Source: an uncultured Prevotella sp. | GTDB lineage: Bacteria > Bacteroidota > Bacteroidia > Bacteroidales > Bacteroidaceae | Assembly (NCBI GenBank): GCA_900557405.1 | Contig: USSF01000045.1 | Coordinates: 1-19,259 of the forward strand | DNA: 19,259 bases | Reading direction: 5' to 3' | Shown here: positions 1 to 8,395 of the stretch, piece by piece | Layout of the letters: every line of letters starts with the position of its first letter | How positions within the stretch are numbered: the stretch's first letter is position 1 | Made by a program: the position numbers and the translations under genes | Notes under the pieces: generated by a model | What the model was told of the DNA's origin: nothing | The model's input: the letters and a program-made list of their open reading frames with translations, nothing else | Databases searched by the model: none

Positions 1-31
1 CAATGCTATACTTGCTGTCGTACAACAGTGA

Positions 32-69
32 GGTAACTACTCATGCCCTAGGGGTGCTGAGTAGTTACC
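32..69. repeat. Perfect 12-bp inverted repeat (hairpin)
   Basis: GGTAACTACTCA at 32-43 is the exact reverse complement of TGAGTAGTTACC at 58-69. The 14-base loop contains the small palindrome CCCTAGGG at 46-53. No T-run follows the stem on either strand (six A's follow on the plus strand), so it is not a classical intrinsic terminator, although it could end a transcript entering from the left. Its last three bases, ACC, are also the first bases of the tandem repeat array. Function unknown. Confidence 0.8.
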
Positions 70-289
70 AAAAAAGTGCGGCATTCTGGTACCAACAGTC
101 CAGCATAGCTATACCAACAGTCCAGCATAGCTATACCGATAGTTCAGCATAGCTGTAAAGACATTCGAATAATAGTGCCAGAAAAAGTGCAGCACCCTGG
201 CACCAACAGTGCAGCAGCCCTGCACCGATAGTGCGGCATAGCTGCACCGACAGAATCTCGTAGCTATACTGCCCGTATACCGTTGCTTG
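67..289. repeat. Tandem array of 22-24 bp imperfect repeats (cluster 1)
   Basis: Successive units start at about 67 (24 bp), 91, 113, 135, 157 (degenerate), 178 (24 bp), 202, 224 and 246, with a degraded tail from 268. Most units start with ACCAACAGT or ACCGACAGT and continue with a form of CAGCATAGCTAT. Units at 91 and 113 are identical. The units at 202 and 224 can fold on themselves (GTGCAG with CTGCAC; GTGC with GCAC). The same family recurs at 15616-15732 and 17358-17444. The open frames crossing it are short and repeat-driven, so I call no gene in 1-401. The name and function of the family are unknown to me. Confidence 0.85.
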
Positions 290-337
290 ACGAGCTGATA
301 ACATAAACGGCAAAAAGGAAAAAAATAAATAATTTAT

Positions 338-368
338 TTTGATTTGCCCTTTTTATTCCTTATCTTTG
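338..368 (+). promoter_or_regulatory. Bacteroidota-type promoter of ftsX
   Basis: TTTG at 338-341 is separated by exactly 19 bp from TATCTTTG at 361-368, matching the Bacteroidota -33/-7 consensus (TTTG, N19-21, TAnnTTTG). Transcription should start near 375. This places the ATG at 339 upstream of the RNA start and selects the ATG at 402 as the ftsX start. Confidence 0.85.
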
Positions 369-401
369 CAGCAAATTCGGGTTTTATATCCATTTTGCAA
401 A

Positions 402-1280
402 ATGACAAAAAAACATAGAAAGACCGGCAGCCGACATGGGCTGCAGGCAGTTACCTTATGTATAAGCACGGCAATGGTGCTTGTTTTATTGGGAATGGTG
501 GTGTTTTCCGTGCTGTCCGCACAGAATCTTTCAGCGTATGTAAAGGAAAACCTCACCGTTACGATGGTGTTGAGTCAGGACATGAGCAATCCGGAGGCAA
601 AGGCGCTCACAAACCAGCTGCGGAAGCTACCTTATATAAATAGGGTGGAGTATATCAGCAAGGAGCAGGTGCTGAAGGAGCAGACCGAGGCCATGGGGAC
701 AGACCCGAGCGAGTTTATAGGCATGAACCCGTTTGTGGGTTCAATGGAAGTGCAGCTCAAGGCGCAGTATGCCAACACCGACTCGCTCAAGTGGATTGCC
801 AAGAGCTTGAAGAAAAACCAGAAAGTGACCGACATCACCTATCCGCAGGACCTTATGGACAGCGTGAACAACAATCTGCAGCGCATCAATATGGTGCTGC
901 TCGTGCTTGCCGTGCTGCTCACCTTCGTGTCTTTCTCGCTAATCAACAACACCGTGAGGCTGGGCATGTATGCGCGGCGCTTCACCATACACACGATGAA
1001 GCTCGTGGGTGCGTCGTGGGGATTCATCCGCGGTCCGTTCGTGAGAAACGCCATGGGGCTTGGACTCCTTGCGGCGGTGGTTGCCGACGGAGTGCTCGCC
1101 GGCGGAGTGTATGCGCTGTATATGTATGAGCCGGACGTGCTGGTGGTACTCACATGGGAGGTGCTGGCGATAACGGGCGGCTCGGTGTTGCTCTTCGGCA
1201 TCCTCATCACGCTCTTCTGCTCATGGCTCTCGGTGAACAGGTTCCTGAGAATGAAGGCCGGCGACCTGTATAAGATATAA
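402..1280 (+). CDS. ftsX: Cell division protein FtsX
   Basis: FtsX is the membrane subunit of the FtsEX ABC-type complex, which links divisome assembly to control of peptidoglycan hydrolases. The 292-residue product has the FtsX/permease layout: a short basic cytoplasmic N-terminus (MTKKHRKTGSRHG), a first membrane segment (about residues 15-40), an extracytoplasmic domain of about 130 residues containing the typical 'LPYINRVEYISKEQ' stretch, then three C-terminal membrane helices. The sequence around 'IHTMKLVGASWGFIRGPF' is the cytoplasmic loop characteristic of the family (MKLVGAS...IRxPF). The start at 402 is chosen because an in-frame ATG at 339 lies inside the promoter. No ftsE gene is visible in the window, so its partner must be encoded elsewhere. 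It is first in the long co-directional block running to 10345. Confidence 0.92.
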   Translation: MTKKHRKTGSRHGLQAVTLCISTAMVLVLLGMVVFSVLSAQNLSAYVKENLTVTMVLSQDMSNPEAKALTNQLRKLPYINRVEYISKEQVLKEQTEAMGTDPSEFIGMNPFVGSMEVQLKAQYANTDSLKWIAKSLKKNQKVTDITYPQDLMDSVNNNLQRINMVLLVLAVLLTFVSFSLINNTVRLGMYARRFTIHTMKLVGASWGFIRGPFVRNAMGLGLLAAVVADGVLAGGVYALYMYEPDVLVVLTWEVLAITGGSVLLFGILITLFCSWLSVNRFLRMKAGDLYKI

Positions 1281-1340
1281 AGGTGAGAGGGCAGGAGAGA
1301 ATAAAAGGTAGTAATAAAAAATCTGGATAATATATTTATT

Positions 1341-1574
1341 ATGGATAAAAGGAATTTAGCGTTCGACAGAACAAACTTCATCATGATTGCCGTGAGCATG
1401 CTCATAGTAGTCATCGGATTCATACTGATGAGTGGAGGCGGCTCGGATGAGCACACCTACAACCCCGAAATCTTCAGCACCATGCGCACCAAGGTGGCGC
1501 CGGTGGTATGCTTCGTGGGATTCGTTTCGCTCATCTGGGGCATCATCAGGAAACCGAAAGGAGGCGAGGAATGA
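1341..1574 (+). CDS. Small membrane protein, DUF3098 family
   Basis: This 77-residue protein has two hydrophobic segments (about residues 12-31 and 51-68) separated by a hydrophilic loop with '[18 protein letters not shown]', and a basic C-terminus ([10 protein letters not shown]). The pattern, and its position between ftsX and uppP, match the Bacteroidota DUF3098 family, whose function is unknown. Its stop overlaps the uppP start (ATGA at 1571-1574), which suggests translational coupling. The setting suggests an envelope or division role, but that is inference from neighbours only. Confidence 0.85.
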   Translation: MDKRNLAFDRTNFIMIAVSMLIVVIGFILMSGGGSDEHTYNPEIFSTMRTKVAPVVCFVGFVSLIWGIIRKPKGGEE

Positions 1575-2368
1575 ATTGGTTTGAGGCACTGGTTCTGGGA
1601 CTTGTACAGGGACTGACGGAATACCTGCCCGTGAGCAGCAGCGGTCATCTGGCCATCGGCGCGTCGCTGTTCGGCGTGAACGGCGAGGACAACCTTGCAT
1701 TCACCATCATGGTACACGTGGCCACGGTATTGAGTACACTCGTGATTCTGTGGAAGGAAATCGACTGGATATTCAAGGGACTCTTCAAATTCAAGATGAA
1801 CGAGGAGACGAAGTATTTCCTCAACATCGTGGTGTCCATGATTCCAGTGGGCATCGTGGGAGTGTTCTTCAAGGACTATGTGGAGGACATATTCGGTTCG
1901 GGACTGCTTATCGTGGGCTGCATGTTGCTGCTCACCGCCGTTCTCCTGACATTCTCATATTACGCAAAGCCGCGGCAGAAGGAGAAGATCAGCATGAAGG
2001 ATGCTTTCATCATCGGACTGGCACAGGCTGCCGCCGTGATGCCGGGACTGTCGCGCTCCGGAAGCACCATCGCCACAGGACTCCTGCTCGGCAACAAGAA
2101 GGAAAAGCTGGCACAGTTCTCGTTCCTCATGGTCATACCGCCGATTCTGGGCGAGGCATTGCTCGATGCCATCAAGGCGGCAAAGGGTGAAGCGGCGTTC
2201 GGCAACGTGGACGCGCTGCCTCTTGCCATAGGCTTCGTGGCGGCATTCCTGTCGGGATGCGTAGCATGCAAGTGGATGATAAACATCGTGAAGAAGGGCA
2301 AGCTCGTATACTTCGGCATCTATTGTGCCATTGCGGGAGCCGTAACGATAATCTGTTCACTCCTCTAA
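1571..2368 (+). CDS. uppP: Undecaprenyl-diphosphate phosphatase UppP (BacA)
   Basis: UppP dephosphorylates undecaprenyl diphosphate to regenerate the lipid carrier for peptidoglycan and surface polysaccharides; it can also confer bacitracin resistance. The 265-residue polytopic protein carries both family signatures: '[14 protein letters not shown]' near the N-terminus (Glu17, Ser22-24, His26) and 'PGLSRSGST' at residues 156-164 with the catalytic Arg160. The length matches the family. The ATG at 1571 is preferred to an in-frame ATG at 1508 inside the DUF3098 gene: it begins exactly at the conserved '[14 protein letters not shown]', is preceded by a purine-rich GGAGGCGAGGA, and overlaps the upstream stop as ATGA. 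Confidence 0.96.
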   Translation: MNWFEALVLGLVQGLTEYLPVSSSGHLAIGASLFGVNGEDNLAFTIMVHVATVLSTLVILWKEIDWIFKGLFKFKMNEETKYFLNIVVSMIPVGIVGVFFKDYVEDIFGSGLLIVGCMLLLTAVLLTFSYYAKPRQKEKISMKDAFIIGLAQAAAVMPGLSRSGSTIATGLLLGNKKEKLAQFSFLMVIPPILGEALLDAIKAAKGEAAFGNVDALPLAIGFVAAFLSGCVACKWMINIVKKGKLVYFGIYCAIAGAVTIICSLL

Positions 2369-2383
2369 ACCATATAAAGAAGA

Positions 2384-3100
2384 ATGATGGATTTCAACGC
2401 CGGAGAGATTATCTGCATCGACAAGCCGTACCGCATGTCGAGCTTCGGTGCATTGGCGCACATCCGTTTCCTTATTTCAAAGAAACTGGGAGTGAAGAGA
2501 GTGAAGACGGGACATGCCGGAACGCTCGACCCACTCGCCACGGGAGTGCTTATCCTCTGTACCGGCAAGGCAACAAAGCGCATCGACGAACTGCAGGCCC
2601 ATACCAAGGAGTATACAGCCACACTGCAGCTCGGAGCCACCACGCCGAGCTTCGACCTGGAGCACACCGTGGACCATACCTATCCCACAGCGCACATCAC
2701 GGAGGAACTGATAAGGGAGACACTGCCCAAGTTCATCGGCGAGATACAGCAGGTGCCGCCGGCATACTCTGCATGCAAGATAAACGGCGACCGTGCATAC
2801 AAGCTGATGCGCAATGGAATGGACGTGCCGCTCAAGGCAAAGACGCTGCGGGTGGACGAAATAGAAATGACAAGCTTCGACAAGGAGCTGATGCAGCTTT
2901 CGATAAGAGTGGTCTGCGGCAAGGGCACGTATATACGGGCTTTGGCACGCGACATCGGTGAGGCACTCGGCAGCGGAGCCTTCCTCACGGCATTGAGGCG
3001 CACGAGAGTGGGCGGGATAAGGGTTGAGGACTGCGTCACGCTCGATGACTTCCCCGAATGGCTCGACAGGCAGGAGATAGCAGACATAAAAGAATCATAA
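2384..3100 (+). CDS. truB: tRNA pseudouridine(55) synthase TruB
   Basis: TruB isomerises U55 in the T-arm of tRNA to pseudouridine. The 238-residue protein has 'IDKPYRMSSFGAL' (residues 12-24) and the catalytic motif 'GHAGTLDPLATGVL' with Asp49, followed by the 'KEYTATLQLGATTPSFDLEHT' and 'GKGTYIRALARDIG' blocks of the family. It is shorter than E. coli TruB (about 314 residues) because the C-terminal PUA-like domain is absent. It begins 15 bp after uppP. Two adjacent ATGs (2384, 2387) could serve as start; the difference is one residue. Confidence 0.95.
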   Translation: MMDFNAGEIICIDKPYRMSSFGALAHIRFLISKKLGVKRVKTGHAGTLDPLATGVLILCTGKATKRIDELQAHTKEYTATLQLGATTPSFDLEHTVDHTYPTAHITEELIRETLPKFIGEIQQVPPAYSACKINGDRAYKLMRNGMDVPLKAKTLRVDEIEMTSFDKELMQLSIRVVCGKGTYIRALARDIGEALGSGAFLTALRRTRVGGIRVEDCVTLDDFPEWLDRQEIADIKES

Positions 3101-3129
3101 TCAGAATATCATAAAGGTTTTACAAGAAT

Positions 3130-4248
3130 ATGAAACTATCACAATTCAAATTTAAACTTCCTGAGGAACTGATCGCCCTGGAACCTTCATACCATCGCGA
3201 CGAGTGCAGGCTCATGGTGGTACACCGCAAGTCGGGAACCATCGACATGTTCCGGAAGGATGAAAAGGGCAAGGACTTGAAAGACGAAGACGGCAATCCC
3301 GTATATCTGGATTTCCGCAATGTGCTCGACTATTTCGACGAGCATGATACGTTCATATTTAACGACACCAAAGTGTTCCCTGCACGTCTCTACGGAACAA
3401 AGGAAAAGACGGAGGCAAAGATCGAAGTGTTCCTGCTCAGGGAACTCAACGAGGAAATGCGCCTCTGGGACGTTCTCGTGGAACCGGCAAGGAAGATAAG
3501 AATAGGAAACAAGCTGTTCTTCGACGAGAGCAGTTCGATGGTTGCCGAGGTCATCGACAACACCACAAGCCGCGGCAGAACGCTCAGATTCCTGTATGAC
3601 GCGCCGCACGACGAATTCAAGCGCGACCTCTTTGCGCTCGGTTCAGCTCCGCTGCCACACTACATCGTGGACAAGCGCGAAGCCACGGAGGAGGACATGG
3701 ACCGCTTCCAGTGTATCTTCGCAAAGAATGAGGGCGCCGTCACGGCACCGGCTTCCGGTCTGCACTTCAGCAGGGAACTGATGAAAAGGATGGAGATCAA
3801 GGGCATCAACTTTGCCTACATCACCCTGCATTGCGCATTGGGCAACTTCCATAGCATCGAGGTGGAGGACCTGACGAAGCACAAGATGGATTCGGAACAG
3901 ATGTTCATCAACCGCGAGGCATGCGACATCGTGAACGAGACCAAGCGCGAGGGAAGACACGTATGCGCCGTAGGCACAAGTGTGCTGAAGGCTACCGAGA
4001 CAGCCATCGGCACCGACAAGATGCTGAAGGAATACGAGGGATGGACAAACAAGTTCATCTTCCCGCCATACGAATGCGGTCTGGCAGACTCCATGATTGC
4101 AAACTTCTATCAGTCCATGTCGCCGTTGCTCATGGCAACATGCGCCTTCGGAGGATACGAACTCATCATGGAGGCTTATCAGAAGGCGGTAAAACACGGC
4201 TACAAGTTCGGCTGCTACGGCGACGCCATGCTGATTGTCAACGACTGA
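3130..4248 (+). CDS. queA: S-adenosylmethionine:tRNA ribosyltransferase-isomerase QueA
   Basis: QueA transfers and isomerises the ribosyl part of SAM onto preQ1 in tRNA to form epoxyqueuosine. Family blocks present are '[13 protein letters not shown]', '[15 protein letters not shown]', '[13 protein letters not shown]', '[25 protein letters not shown]' and the C-terminal '[10 protein letters not shown]'. At 372 residues it is longer than E. coli QueA (about 356), partly from an insertion near residues 41-57 ([17 protein letters not shown]). The late block normally reading like 'NFHLPKSTLLML' in E. coli is '[12 protein letters not shown]' here, so this may be a Bacteroidota-specific subfamily. 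It lies 29 bp after truB. Confidence 0.93.
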   Translation: MKLSQFKFKLPEELIALEPSYHRDECRLMVVHRKSGTIDMFRKDEKGKDLKDEDGNPVYLDFRNVLDYFDEHDTFIFNDTKVFPARLYGTKEKTEAKIEVFLLRELNEEMRLWDVLVEPARKIRIGNKLFFDESSSMVAEVIDNTTSRGRTLRFLYDAPHDEFKRDLFALGSAPLPHYIVDKREATEEDMDRFQCIFAKNEGAVTAPASGLHFSRELMKRMEIKGINFAYITLHCALGNFHSIEVEDLTKHKMDSEQMFINREACDIVNETKREGRHVCAVGTSVLKATETAIGTDKMLKEYEGWTNKFIFPPYECGLADSMIANFYQSMSPLLMATCAFGGYELIMEAYQKAVKHGYKFGCYGDAMLIVND

Positions 4249-4279
4249 CGGGCATAAGAAGGAATAATATCTTTCTTGT

Positions 4280-4696
4280 ATGACAAGCGTATACTTATCT
4301 TTAGGAACCAACCTCGGCGACAAGGAACGAAACATCGCTGAGGCTATAAATAAAATCGGGGAGCTGATTGGCGATGTCGTTCGCCAGTCGGCTCTTTACG
4401 CCACAAAACCATGGGGCTTTGAGTCCGGCAACGACTTCATCAACGCCGCCGTACGGGTAGACACGGAGCTTTCGCCGAGACAGTTGCTCGCCATGACGCA
4501 GCAGATAGAACGCAGCATGGGGCGCACGGAGAAATCAAAAGACGGCGTTTATCACGACCGTCTGATTGACATCGACATCCTGCTCTACGGCAAGCTGCAT
4601 ATCAATGAACCGGACCTGAAAATCCCCCATCCGCTGATGAATGAAAGGGATTTCGTGATGATTCCGCTGAAAGAGATTATGGGGAATGATATATGA
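4280..4696 (+). CDS. folK: 6-hydroxymethyl-7,8-dihydropterin pyrophosphokinase FolK
   Basis: FolK transfers pyrophosphate from ATP to 6-hydroxymethyl-7,8-dihydropterin in folate biosynthesis. The 138-residue protein begins with the family start 'YLSLGTNLGDKERNI', contains 'SALYATKPWGFESGNDFINAAV' and 'IERSMGRTEKSKDG', and has the signature around 'HDRLIDIDILLYG' (acidic residues binding Mg-ATP) followed by 'IPHPLMNERDFVMIPLKEI'. The length is near the usual range for a single-domain enzyme. It follows queA by 31 bp. Confidence 0.94.
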   Translation: MTSVYLSLGTNLGDKERNIAEAINKIGELIGDVVRQSALYATKPWGFESGNDFINAAVRVDTELSPRQLLAMTQQIERSMGRTEKSKDGVYHDRLIDIDILLYGKLHINEPDLKIPHPLMNERDFVMIPLKEIMGNDI

Positions 4697-4756
4697 TCGG
4701 TTTCCGGTAACAGTCCGCCCCGTCCCCCAAACCATCCCCTCAAGAAGAAAAGGACA

Positions 4757-5590
4757 ATGTCAATAGAAAAAGGAATATTCAAGAGAATGGAACTCCTCGT
4801 AGGAGAACACGTCATGCAGAAGACCGCCGAAGCCAGAGTGATAATCTTCGGAGTAGGCGGAGTGGGCAGCTGGTGTGCCGAAAGCCTTGTGCGCTCGGGC
4901 ATCCGCCATCTCACCATCGTTGACTCCGACCGCGTCTGCATAACAAACGTCAACCGCCAGCTGATGGCAACGACAAAGACCATCGGAAAGGTAAAGGTGG
5001 ATGTGCTTAAAGAGCGTCTGCTCGAAATCAACCCTACTGCCGAAATCTGCGCCCTGCAGAAGATATACAGCGAAGAGACCGCGGCGGACTTCCATATCGA
5101 AGAATACGACTATATCATTGACGCCATAGACAGTCTGAAAGATAAGGCGCATCTTATCCTTGAAGCATGCAAGACAAAGGCAGTGTTTTTCTCTTCGATG
5201 GGAGCAGCCCTGAAGATGGATGTCACAAAGATTCAGGTGGCAGAATTTTGGAAAGTAAAAGGTTGCCCACTGGCAAGAGCCTTAAGAGGCAAGTTCCGCA
5301 AGATGAAAGTGCGCCCTGCTCGCAAATTCAAATGCGTATATAGCGAGGAACTCCTCACCAACATAGGTCACGAATTCACCTGTGGCACAGACCAATGCGT
5401 GTGTGCCAAGAAGAAAACCGCAGCAAGCGATTCCCCCCTTGACAGCCATGATTGGAACAGTACCAAGGCCCAAGTAAACGGAACCATGGCGCATGTGACG
5501 GCGATTTTCGGTTTTACCATAGCAGGTCTGGTGATGCAGGACCTGTATGACAAGGGAATGGAAGAAGTCAAAAGCAATAATAAAGAATGA
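4757..5590 (+). CDS. tcdA: tRNA threonylcarbamoyladenosine dehydratase TcdA (CsdL), ThiF/E1-like
   Basis: TcdA uses ATP to cyclise t6A37 in tRNA to ct6A. The 277-residue protein is a ThiF/MoeB/HesA-type adenylating enzyme: the nucleotide-binding loop is 'GVGGVGSW' (residues 32-39), followed by 'IVDSDRVCITNVNRQ' (about residues 54-68) containing the Asp, Asn and Arg that bind ATP. 'HVTAIFGFTIAGLVMQDL' near the end is typical of TcdA rather than MoeB or ThiF. A Cys-rich stretch, 'TCGTDQCVCAKK' (about nt 5378-5413), could bind metal. Its stop is 3 bp before the ParC-type gene. Confidence 0.9.
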   Translation: MSIEKGIFKRMELLVGEHVMQKTAEARVIIFGVGGVGSWCAESLVRSGIRHLTIVDSDRVCITNVNRQLMATTKTIGKVKVDVLKERLLEINPTAEICALQKIYSEETAADFHIEEYDYIIDAIDSLKDKAHLILEACKTKAVFFSSMGAALKMDVTKIQVAEFWKVKGCPLARALRGKFRKMKVRPARKFKCVYSEELLTNIGHEFTCGTDQCVCAKKKTAASDSPLDSHDWNSTKAQVNGTMAHVTAIFGFTIAGLVMQDLYDKGMEEVKSNNKE

Positions 5591-5593
5591 TAT

Positions 5594-8395
5594 ATGAGCG
5601 ACGATATAAAAGACGATGATATTTTAGAACAAGACACTCTGGAATCTACCGGCCAGTCTGATATGTCGGACAACTCCGGGCAATCCGAGTCGTCTGATGC
5701 CCACAGCGACTACACCCCCGCCAACCGCTTCGACGCCTCCGCCGTGCACCATCTCAGCGGAATGTACAAGAACTGGTTTCTGGATTATGCCTCATACGTA
5801 ATCCTGGAGCGTGCCGTGCCGCATATCGAGGACGGACTGAAGCCCGTGCAGCGGCGCATCCTCCACTCTATGAAGAGAATGGACGACGGAAGATACAACA
5901 AGGTGGCTAACATCGTGGGACACACCATGCAGTTCCATCCACACGGTGATGCTTCTATCGGCGATGCACTCGTGCAGCTCGGACAGAAAGACCTGCTTGT
6001 CGACTGTCAGGGTAACTGGGGAAACATCCTCACCGGCGACCGTGCCGCTGCTCCGCGATACATCGAGGCAAGACTCTCGAAGTTCGCACTCGATGTGGTA
6101 TTTAATCCCAAAACCACCGACTGGCAGCTGAGCTACGACGGACGAAACAAGGAACCTATCACGCTGCCGGCAAAATTCCCGTTGCTGCTTGCACAGGGCG
6201 CCGAGGGAATTGCCGTAGGACTCTCTTCAAAGATTCTTCCGCATAACTTCAATGATATATGCGATGCCGCCGTGAAATACCTGCATGGCGAGGAATTCAA
6301 GCTCTATCCGGATTTTCCCACGGGAGGAAGCATCGACGTGAGCAAATACAACGACGGACAGCGCGGCGGACAGCTCAAGGTAAGGGCAAAGATAGAAAAG
6401 CTCGACAACAAGACTCTCGTAATCCGCGAGATACCATACGGCAAGACCACAACCACCCTCATCGACTCCATCCTCAAAGCCATCGAGAAGGGAAAGATCA
6501 AGGCAAGGAAAGTGGACGACAACACGGCGGCACAGGTGGAAATACAGGTGCATCTCGCCCCGGGCGTATCGTCGGACAAGACGCTCGACGCCCTCTACGC
6601 ATTCTCCGATTGCGAACTGAACATCTCGCCCAACTGCTGCGTCATAGAGGATGACAAGCCGCAGTTCCTTACCATAAGCGATGTGTTGCGCAGTTCCGTG
6701 GAACGCACGAAGGGACTTATACAGAAAGAGCTGGAAATCAGGAAAAGCGAGCTGCTCGAACAACTCCACTTTGCATCGCTCGAAAAAATCTTCATCGAAG
6801 AAAGGATATACAAGGACAAGGAGTTTGAGAATGCTCCCGACATGGATGCCGCCTGCGAACATATCGACGAGAGACTCACGCCGTATTACCCGAAGATGAT
6901 TCGCGAGGTGACCAAGGACGACATCCTCCGCCTCATGGAAATCAAGATGCAGCGCATCCTGAAGTTCAACAAGGACAAGGCCGACGAACTGATGGCGAAG
7001 ATAAAGGCGGAGATAGAAGAGATAGACCGCGACCTGAACAATATGGTGGAGGTGACGGCAAAGTGGTTTAACTATCTCAAGGAGAAGTACGGCAAGAACC
7101 ATCCGCGCCTGACCGAGATAAGGAACTTCGACACCATCGAGGCAACAAAGGTGGTGGAGGCTAACGAGAAGCTATATATCAACCGTCAGGAGGGATTCAT
7201 CGGAACGGGTCTGAAGAAAGACGAGTTCGTATGCAACTGCTCCGACATCGACGATATAATCATCTTCTACAAGGACGGTAAATATAAAGTGGTGAAGGTT
7301 GCCGACAAGCTGTTTGTTGGCAAGAACATCATGCACGTTGATGTATTCAAGAAGAACGACAAGCGCACGATATACAATGCCGTATACCGCGACGGCAAAC
7401 AGGGATATTACTACATCAAGAGATTCAACGTGCCATCGATAACCCGCGACCGCGAGTATGACCTGACACAGGGCAAGCCAGGGTCAAGGGTGAACTATTT
7501 CACCGCCAACCCTAACGGCGAGGCCGAAATAATCAAGGTGACCCTCGACCCCACGCCGAAATTGAAGAACATCTTTATAGAGAAAGACTTCTCTACCATC
7601 CTCGTGAAGGGCAGGACGGCAATGGGCAATATCCTCACCAAATACCCGATACACCGCATCTCGCTGAAGAGCCACGGACACAGTACGCTGGGCGGCAGGA
7701 AGGTATGGTTCGACCCGGACGTGAATCGTCTGAACTACGATGACCACGGCAGACTGCTCGGCGAGTTCAACGAGGACGACAGCATCCTCGTAGTCCTCAA
7801 GAGCGGCGAGTATTATATGACAAACTTTGATGTCAACAACCACTACGAGGACAACATCCTGCGCATAGAGAAGTTTGAGCCGCACAAGATATGGTGTGCC
7901 GTGGTTCGCGATGAAGACCAGAAGGGAATCCCGTATATCAAGCGCTTCATCTTCGAGATGACGAAGAGGAAGCAGAGCTACATCGGAGAGAACCCGAAGA
8001 ACGTACTGCTGCTGCTCACCGACACCAAGTCGCCGCGACTGCTGCTCACCTTCGGCGGACTCGACAGTTTCCGCGGAACGCAGGAGATTGACGTCAACGA
8101 GTTCGCCCTCGTCAAGGGCTACAAGGCAAGAGGAAAGAGACTCACCACCTTCCAGCTTGACAAACTGGAAGAACTGGAGCCGTTGGCAGAGGAAACCGCC
8201 GAAGCTCCTGAAGACATTGAGGGAAACGACATGTCGGCGGAAAACGATGAAGCCGCAGCAGCTAACGGCGCTTCGGCCACAGCCTCTCCCCAGGACGCAG
8301 CCGAGAACCTCGACCCAGATGCCGGCAAGAGCCAGCAGCAGATAATCGATGAGATTACCGGTCAGCTGAACCTCTTCGGCGATGATGACAAATAA
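5594..8395 (+). CDS. parC: DNA topoisomerase (ATP-hydrolysing) subunit A, ParC-type
   Basis: This is the DNA breakage-reunion subunit of a type IIA topoisomerase (933 residues). Visible are a Ser/Asp-rich N-terminal extension (1-50), 'EDGLKPVQRRILHSM' (79-93), the winged-helix segment 'GHTMQFHPHGDASIGDAL' (109-126), and the active site 'AAAPRY' with catalytic Tyr156. A coiled-coil neck and a C-terminal wrapping domain follow; I see no clear GyrA-box (QRRGGKG). An acidic, Ala-rich linker (about 860-910) leads to a terminal 'QLNLFGDDDK'. Lack of a GyrA-box and overall style favour ParC over GyrA; parE is not in the window. The position aligned with the quinolone-anchoring serine (GyrA Ser83) is Ala120. 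Confidence 0.9.
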   Translation: MSDDIKDDDILEQDTLESTGQSDMSDNSGQSESSDAHSDYTPANRFDASAVHHLSGMYKNWFLDYASYVILERAVPHIEDGLKPVQRRILHSMKRMDDGRYNKVANIVGHTMQFHPHGDASIGDALVQLGQKDLLVDCQGNWGNILTGDRAAAPRYIEARLSKFALDVVFNPKTTDWQLSYDGRNKEPITLPAKFPLLLAQGAEGIAVGLSSKILPHNFNDICDAAVKYLHGEEFKLYPDFPTGGSIDVSKYNDGQRGGQLKVRAKIEKLDNKTLVIREIPYGKTTTTLIDSILKAIEKGKIKARKVDDNTAAQVEIQVHLAPGVSSDKTLDALYAFSDCELNISPNCCVIEDDKPQFLTISDVLRSSVERTKGLIQKELEIRKSELLEQLHFASLEKIFIEERIYKDKEFENAPDMDAACEHIDERLTPYYPKMIREVTKDDILRLMEIKMQRILKFNKDKADELMAKIKAEIEEIDRDLNNMVEVTAKWFNYLKEKYGKNHPRLTEIRNFDTIEATKVVEANEKLYINRQEGFIGTGLKKDEFVCNCSDIDDIIIFYKDGKYKVVKVADKLFVGKNIMHVDVFKKNDKRTIYNAVYRDGKQGYYYIKRFNVPSITRDREYDLTQGKPGSRVNYFTANPNGEAEIIKVTLDPTPKLKNIFIEKDFSTILVKGRTAMGNILTKYPIHRISLKSHGHSTLGGRKVWFDPDVNRLNYDDHGRLLGEFNEDDSILVVLKSGEYYMTNFDVNNHYEDNILRIEKFEPHKIWCAVVRDEDQKGIPYIKRFIFEMTKRKQSYIGENPKNVLLLLTDTKSPRLLLTFGGLDSFRGTQEIDVNEFALVKGYKARGKRLTTFQLDKLEELEPLAEETAEAPEDIEGNDMSAENDEAAAANGASATASPQDAAENLDPDAGKSQQQIIDEITGQLNLFGDDDK

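Noticed and set aside
339..401. N-terminal extension of ftsX from the ATG at 339
   Set aside because: The extension overlaps the -33/-7 promoter elements, so it lies upstream of the predicted RNA start; the basic FtsX N-terminus begins at 402.
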